This document shows positions 31,489-34,133 of a stretch of DNA of 34,133 bases, piece by piece (the stretch's first letter is position 1; each line of letters starts with the position of its first letter). The stretch is taken from contig NZ_CALHGG010000126.1 in the NCBI RefSeq assembly GCF_938029845.1, positions 1-34,133 on the forward strand, in the 5' to 3' direction. The DNA is from an uncultured Capnocytophaga sp. (GTDB taxonomy: Bacteria > Bacteroidota > Bacteroidia > Flavobacteriales > Flavobacteriaceae). The translations under genes were made by a program, and so were the position numbers. The notes under the pieces were generated by a model, which worked only from the letters and a program-made list of their open reading frames with translations, was not told the DNA's origin and did not search any database.

Positions 31489-32316
31489 TTATTCATTAGC
31501 GTATTCAATAGTTTGCTCTACAATCAGGTTGGTATAACGTTGGGAATATTCGATACGTTTCTCTATCCAATTGCCGTAAGTATCATAGCGATAGGTAGTT
31601 TTGCGGGTATAGACTTTGCCTTCTTTGTTGCTAATTCGCTCAAGAATTTCGTTGTTATGCTTATCAAAAGTGGTTTCAGTTATTGAATAGGGTTCGGGGT
31701 CACCTATATCCTGATGGGCAACATAAATTACATTGCCTTTTTCATCAAAACGAGTTATGGTAAACATAAAAGGCTTACCATTGGCTGAAAGACTGGTATC
31801 GACTTTTTCGGTATCACTACGAAATTCAATAGAGTGGTGAAGAATCTCCTTTCCCGTAGATATGTTTGTATGACAACGATCTATACATCTGCCTTGGGTA
31901 TCATATTGGAGTTGTAAGAGATATTCGGCATCGGCTGTGCGGGAGTGCTGACTTATGTTATTGCCGTGTGCATCGTATTTGAAAGTAACAGTTTCTTTCC
32001 ATTTGCCATTTTCATAAGTAACACATTCTACTTGCTGATGTAGATCATTATAGCGGTATTGTTTTTCTTCCCAGCAGTCGGTTAGTGCTTCATCTTCAGG
32101 GTCGTAGAGGCGAGAACTCAGGCGGTTGCCGTGGGAGTCATAGGTAAAGAGGAAGTGGTATTCCTCGCCATAACAAGCCTCTACGAGCTTACCTTGCTCA
32201 TTGAAAATGAGGGTTTCGGTATAGTCTTCTGAAGAGTATTCTTCGCCTTTTTGCCACTGACCATCTTCAGTGATAATAGCAGCATAGCAACGGGAATCAA
32301 TGCGTTTGATGTTCAT
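31489..32316 (-). CDS. Small YD-repeat (Rhs-core-like) protein
   Basis: A 275-residue protein without a signal peptide, made of YD-type repeats: FTYDSHGNRLSSRLYD, FKYDAHGNNISQHSR, LQYDTQGRCIDRCHTN, TRFDEKGNVIYVAHQD, TTFDKHNNEILERISN and YRYDTYGNWIEKRIEY. Rhs and related toxins have dozens of such repeats forming a cage; here only about six occur, with no RHS signature (PxxxxDPxG) and no toxin tip. Short YD-repeat proteins of this type are seen in toxin/immunity regions of Bacteroidota. It could be a relic of an Rhs core, a decoy or an independent beta-solenoid. It lies 17 bases upstream of the helical gene ending at 31489. Confidence 0.75.
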   Translation of the reverse strand: MNIKRIDSRCYAAIITEDGQWQKGEEYSSEDYTETLIFNEQGKLVEACYGEEYHFLFTYDSHGNRLSSRLYDPEDEALTDCWEEKQYRYNDLHQQVECVTYENGKWKETVTFKYDAHGNNISQHSRTADAEYLLQLQYDTQGRCIDRCHTNISTGKEILHHSIEFRSDTEKVDTSLSANGKPFMFTITRFDEKGNVIYVAHQDIGDPEPYSITETTFDKHNNEILERISNKEGKVYTRKTTYRYDTYGNWIEKRIEYSQRYTNLIVEQTIEYANE

Positions 32317-32333
32317 AGTATTAAATTTGCTAA

Positions 32334-32795
32334 TTAGCTTATTGCTGAATTACTCTTCAACATTTTGTATTTTTTTCTTTCTCCTTCAACAGTAGCTACT
32401 ACTTCAAAACCAAGTTTTGTATAAAGACCTCTAGCTATCGGGTTGTTATCAAATACATTTAAGCTAATAGAGTGAACACTTTTATCTTCAAAAAGCGTTG
32501 CGATAAATAACTGCATTGCCTCAGTACCTAATCCTTTTCCCGTAAGGGAAGGATTGATAAGAAATCTACCAATATGCACATTGTTTCCTTCTACTCTTAT
32601 TTGCTGAATCATCCCTATAAAATTCTCCTCTACATCAATACGAAAACAGTGAGACAAAGCATCGAGTGCTTCTATGGTAAGAGGATATAGCAAAGCATCT
32701 CCTGCCCATTGTTGCAGGAAATCAGCTCCTCTGCTATTTGTCCAACGTATGATAGCTTGCTTATCTTCAGGTAATAACCCTTCAGTTATTTTCAT
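32334..32795 (-). CDS. GNAT-family N-acetyltransferase
   Basis: A 153-residue Gcn5-related acetyltransferase, cytoplasmic. The acetyl-CoA loop is INPSLTGKGLGTEAMQLFI (about 94-112; usual pattern Q/R-x-x-G-x-G/A), and the C-terminal NPIARGLYTKLGFEVVATVE is also typical. These enzymes acetylate small molecules or N-termini; some are antibiotic-resistance or toxin-modifying enzymes, so a protective role is possible here. The ATG at 32795 is chosen, as the reading in front (with a TTG) has no support. Its stop overlaps an AATTTGCTAATTAGC motif. Substrate unknown. Confidence 0.88.
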   Translation of the reverse strand: MKITEGLLPEDKQAIIRWTNSRGADFLQQWAGDALLYPLTIEALDALSHCFRIDVEENFIGMIQQIRVEGNNVHIGRFLINPSLTGKGLGTEAMQLFIATLFEDKSVHSISLNVFDNNPIARGLYTKLGFEVVATVEGERKKYKMLKSNSAIS

Positions 32796-32834
32796 TTTAT
32801 TAAACAAACTTACTTGCTTTTTAATATTATCTAA

Positions 32835-33218
32835 TCAGATGGTTATCTCTACCATATTGCCATCAGGGTCAAGTATCACACTCTCGTAATACCCATCGCC
32901 AGTGGTGCGTGGGGCACTAAAGCATATATAGCCTTCATCTATAATTTTCTGAGTAAGCACATCAACCGTTTCCTTGCTTCCTACACTAAAAGCAAAATGT
33001 ATAAATCCTTCATTCATCACCTTGTCCAAACGTTCACTAATATTGGGACGCCACATAATTTCCAAGCGAGCACCATTTTCAAAACTTAGGAAATAGGTAT
33101 GTAGTTCTGTTTTAGGGTTGTGGTATAACTCGTTTGACTTTGCCCCAAAATAAGTTTCATAAAAAGACTTAGAAACTTCTAAGTCTTTTACATACAATGC
33201 GATATGATCTATTTTCAT
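32835..33218 (-). CDS. VOC-family metalloprotein (glyoxalase I-like)
   Basis: A 127-residue vicinal-oxygen-chelate protein with the complete metal set of glyoxalase I/fosfomycin-type enzymes: His5, Glu53, His74 and Glu124 (in MVEITI). The rest follows the family closely (KIDHIALYVKDLEVSKSFYE; YESVILDPDGNMVEITI). It could degrade a reactive electrophile or inactivate an antibiotic. It is the first gene of the array, 38 bases after the HlyD stop. Unlike the VOC copy at 26261, its ligands are intact. Confidence 0.9.
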   Translation of the reverse strand: MKIDHIALYVKDLEVSKSFYETYFGAKSNELYHNPKTELHTYFLSFENGARLEIMWRPNISERLDKVMNEGFIHFAFSVGSKETVDVLTQKIIDEGYICFSAPRTTGDGYYESVILDPDGNMVEITI

Positions 33219-33256
33219 AGCGGTAATTTGTTAATGAGCCAATTGTAAATTATCTT

Positions 33257-34133
33257 TTACCTTTTATCTTCCACTAATACCGACATTCCTGGTCTTAGAT
33301 CCTTTATTTTTTCAGTAGGGTAGGCCTTGATAGCAAAGGTCTTCTTGTCAAAATCGCCTTTACTTTTGGTCGCAGTCCAAGTGGCAAAATCGGCTTGTAC
33401 TGCTATGTGTTTTACTTCCATTTCTATTTCTTGGTTGGCAAGAGCCGGTACAATACCTTTGAACTTGGTACCTATTTTAAAATCAGCCATTTTATCTTCA
33501 CGTATGTTGAATACTACCCACTCATCACTACTGTCAATGAGATTCATCACAGGATACCCCGCATTGACGATTTCTCCTTCGTTGGGGATAATAGTCTGTA
33601 TCTCGGCATCAGCAGGAGCGAAAACTTTAGCCCCGTCTTTGTAGGCATTCACTTCAGTGATGACTCCTTGGGCTTGAGCAACCAAGGCTTGAGCTGCTGT
33701 TTTGTCCTCTACACGGGCACCATTCTTGGCCATTTCATATTGTGATTTGGCAGCATCAGCTTGTTTTTGTAGGGCAACCATTTGGGTATAGACCTCATCT
33801 TTCTTTTGGGCAGGGAGTACCTTATCATTGTAGAGGTTATTTACACGCTCATAGCTCTTGGCAGCAAAATCAGCTGCAGCTTGGGCTTGTTGCCACACAT
33901 TGTAAGCGGCTTGGATCTGTTCTGTGCGGGCACCGCGTTGTGCCTTGTCACTTTGAGCTTGTGCAGCCAAGCGAGCAGCTTCGGCTTGGGAGAGTTTGGC
34001 ATCAAGTTCGGTACTTTCAAGTTCTAGAAGTAGGTCGCCTTTGTGCACTTGATCACCTTCTTGTTTGTAGATAGCCTTGACCCTACCAGGTACCTTAGGG
34101 GCAACATTGATCTGTTTGGCCTCTACTTGTCCT
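33257..34133 (-). CDS. HlyD-family periplasmic adaptor (partial, N-terminus outside window)
   Basis: The frame is open to the window edge, so the first part is missing; 291 residues are visible. They start within the biotinyl-lipoyl domain (VEAKQINVAPKVPGRVKAIY, then EGDQVHKGDLLLELEST). A long Ala/Gln-rich coiled-coil hairpin follows (about residues 40-150), then the return half of the lipoyl domain (KVFAPADAEIQTIIPNEGEI) and a beta-barrel (EWVVFNIREDKMADFKIGTK) ending in RPGMSVLVEDKR. HlyD adaptors connect an inner-membrane pump to a TolC-type channel. The matching ABC-2 permeases appear to be those at 22144-24472, on the same strand but 8.8 kb downstream, on the other side of the immunity-type array. 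Confidence 0.88.
   Translation of the reverse strand, partial: GQVEAKQINVAPKVPGRVKAIYKQEGDQVHKGDLLLELESTELDAKLSQAEAARLAAQAQSDKAQRGARTEQIQAAYNVWQQAQAAADFAAKSYERVNNLYNDKVLPAQKKDEVYTQMVALQKQADAAKSQYEMAKNGARVEDKTAAQALVAQAQGVITEVNAYKDGAKVFAPADAEIQTIIPNEGEIVNAGYPVMNLIDSSDEWVVFNIREDKMADFKIGTKFKGIVPALANQEIEMEVKHIAVQADFATWTATKSKGDFDKKTFAIKAYPTEKIKDLRPGMSVLVEDKR

Larger units (their letters stand above)
24494..33218 (-). other. Array of 15 small genes with polyimmunity-type content
   Basis: Fifteen genes, all on the minus strand, are packed with gaps of 1 to about 40 bases and several overlaps. Recognised families: SUKH-like (24494, 30238, C-terminus of 29149), ankyrin, NTF2-like immunity, YD-repeat, VOC (two), GNAT and YjbR, plus a lipoprotein and unknowns. 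Arrays of this kind, without a toxin gene, are known as polyimmunity or acquired immunity loci for polymorphic (T6SS, Rhs, contact-dependent) toxins. The array sits between a HlyD gene and two ABC-2 permease genes. The array as a whole is inference from composition. Confidence 0.6.

Overview
The window looks like a chromosomal piece of a low-GC member of the Bacteroidota, most likely a Flavobacteriaceae species close to Capnocytophaga. The evidence is the repeated Bacteroidota promoter core (TAnnTTTG with an upstream TTG/TTTG about 19-20 bases away), the lack of Shine-Dalgarno sites, lipoproteins with a charged segment just after the lipid cysteine, a single-chain bacterial/eukaryotic-type glycyl-tRNA synthetase and a viroplasmin-RNase H fusion. 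The genus assignment is inference.

Bases 1-6227 form a metal-handling locus, most likely for copper. A minus-strand operon encodes an MbnP-family lipoprotein, an MbnH/MauG-type di-haem lipoprotein and a third, cut-off lipoprotein. Divergent to it lie a small CxGKCHL membrane protein, and on the plus strand a Cys/His-rich exported peptide, a TonB-dependent receptor with a Cys-Cys pair in its plug, and an exported HMA-domain protein. About 360 non-coding bases ahead of mbnP hold a possible folded RNA, a strong intrinsic terminator and a second inverted repeat.

Bases 6244-18149 are mostly housekeeping. On the minus strand, a BtrH-like protein, a Gcr 'site-specific recombinase'-family membrane protein and lpxK lie in a row. 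On the plus strand, an MBL-fold hydrolase, a membrane acyltransferase, trmH and RNase H form a tight operon. They are followed by glyS and dinB (minus) and a DKNYY-like exported protein (plus).

Bases 18177-22054 are an eroded stretch. They hold two frameshifted gene remnants, an exported protein of unknown function, a RelE/ParE-type toxin-antitoxin pair, an 11-bp tandem repeat, and a tRNA-Gly/tRNA-Leu pair with its promoter and terminator. This looks like the scar of an island beside tRNA genes.

Bases 22144-34133 are all on the minus strand. A HlyD-type adaptor (window end) and two ABC-2 permeases look like parts of one efflux/export operon. Between them lie about 8.7 kb of 15 small, tightly packed genes: SUKH/SMI1-KNR4-like proteins, an ankyrin protein, an NTF2-like immunity pseudogene, a YD-repeat protein, two VOC proteins, a GNAT, a YjbR protein, a lipoprotein and several unknowns. 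This has the make-up of a polyimmunity array (orphan immunity genes against polymorphic toxins) with no toxin gene in it. It is the most interesting accessory region of the window.
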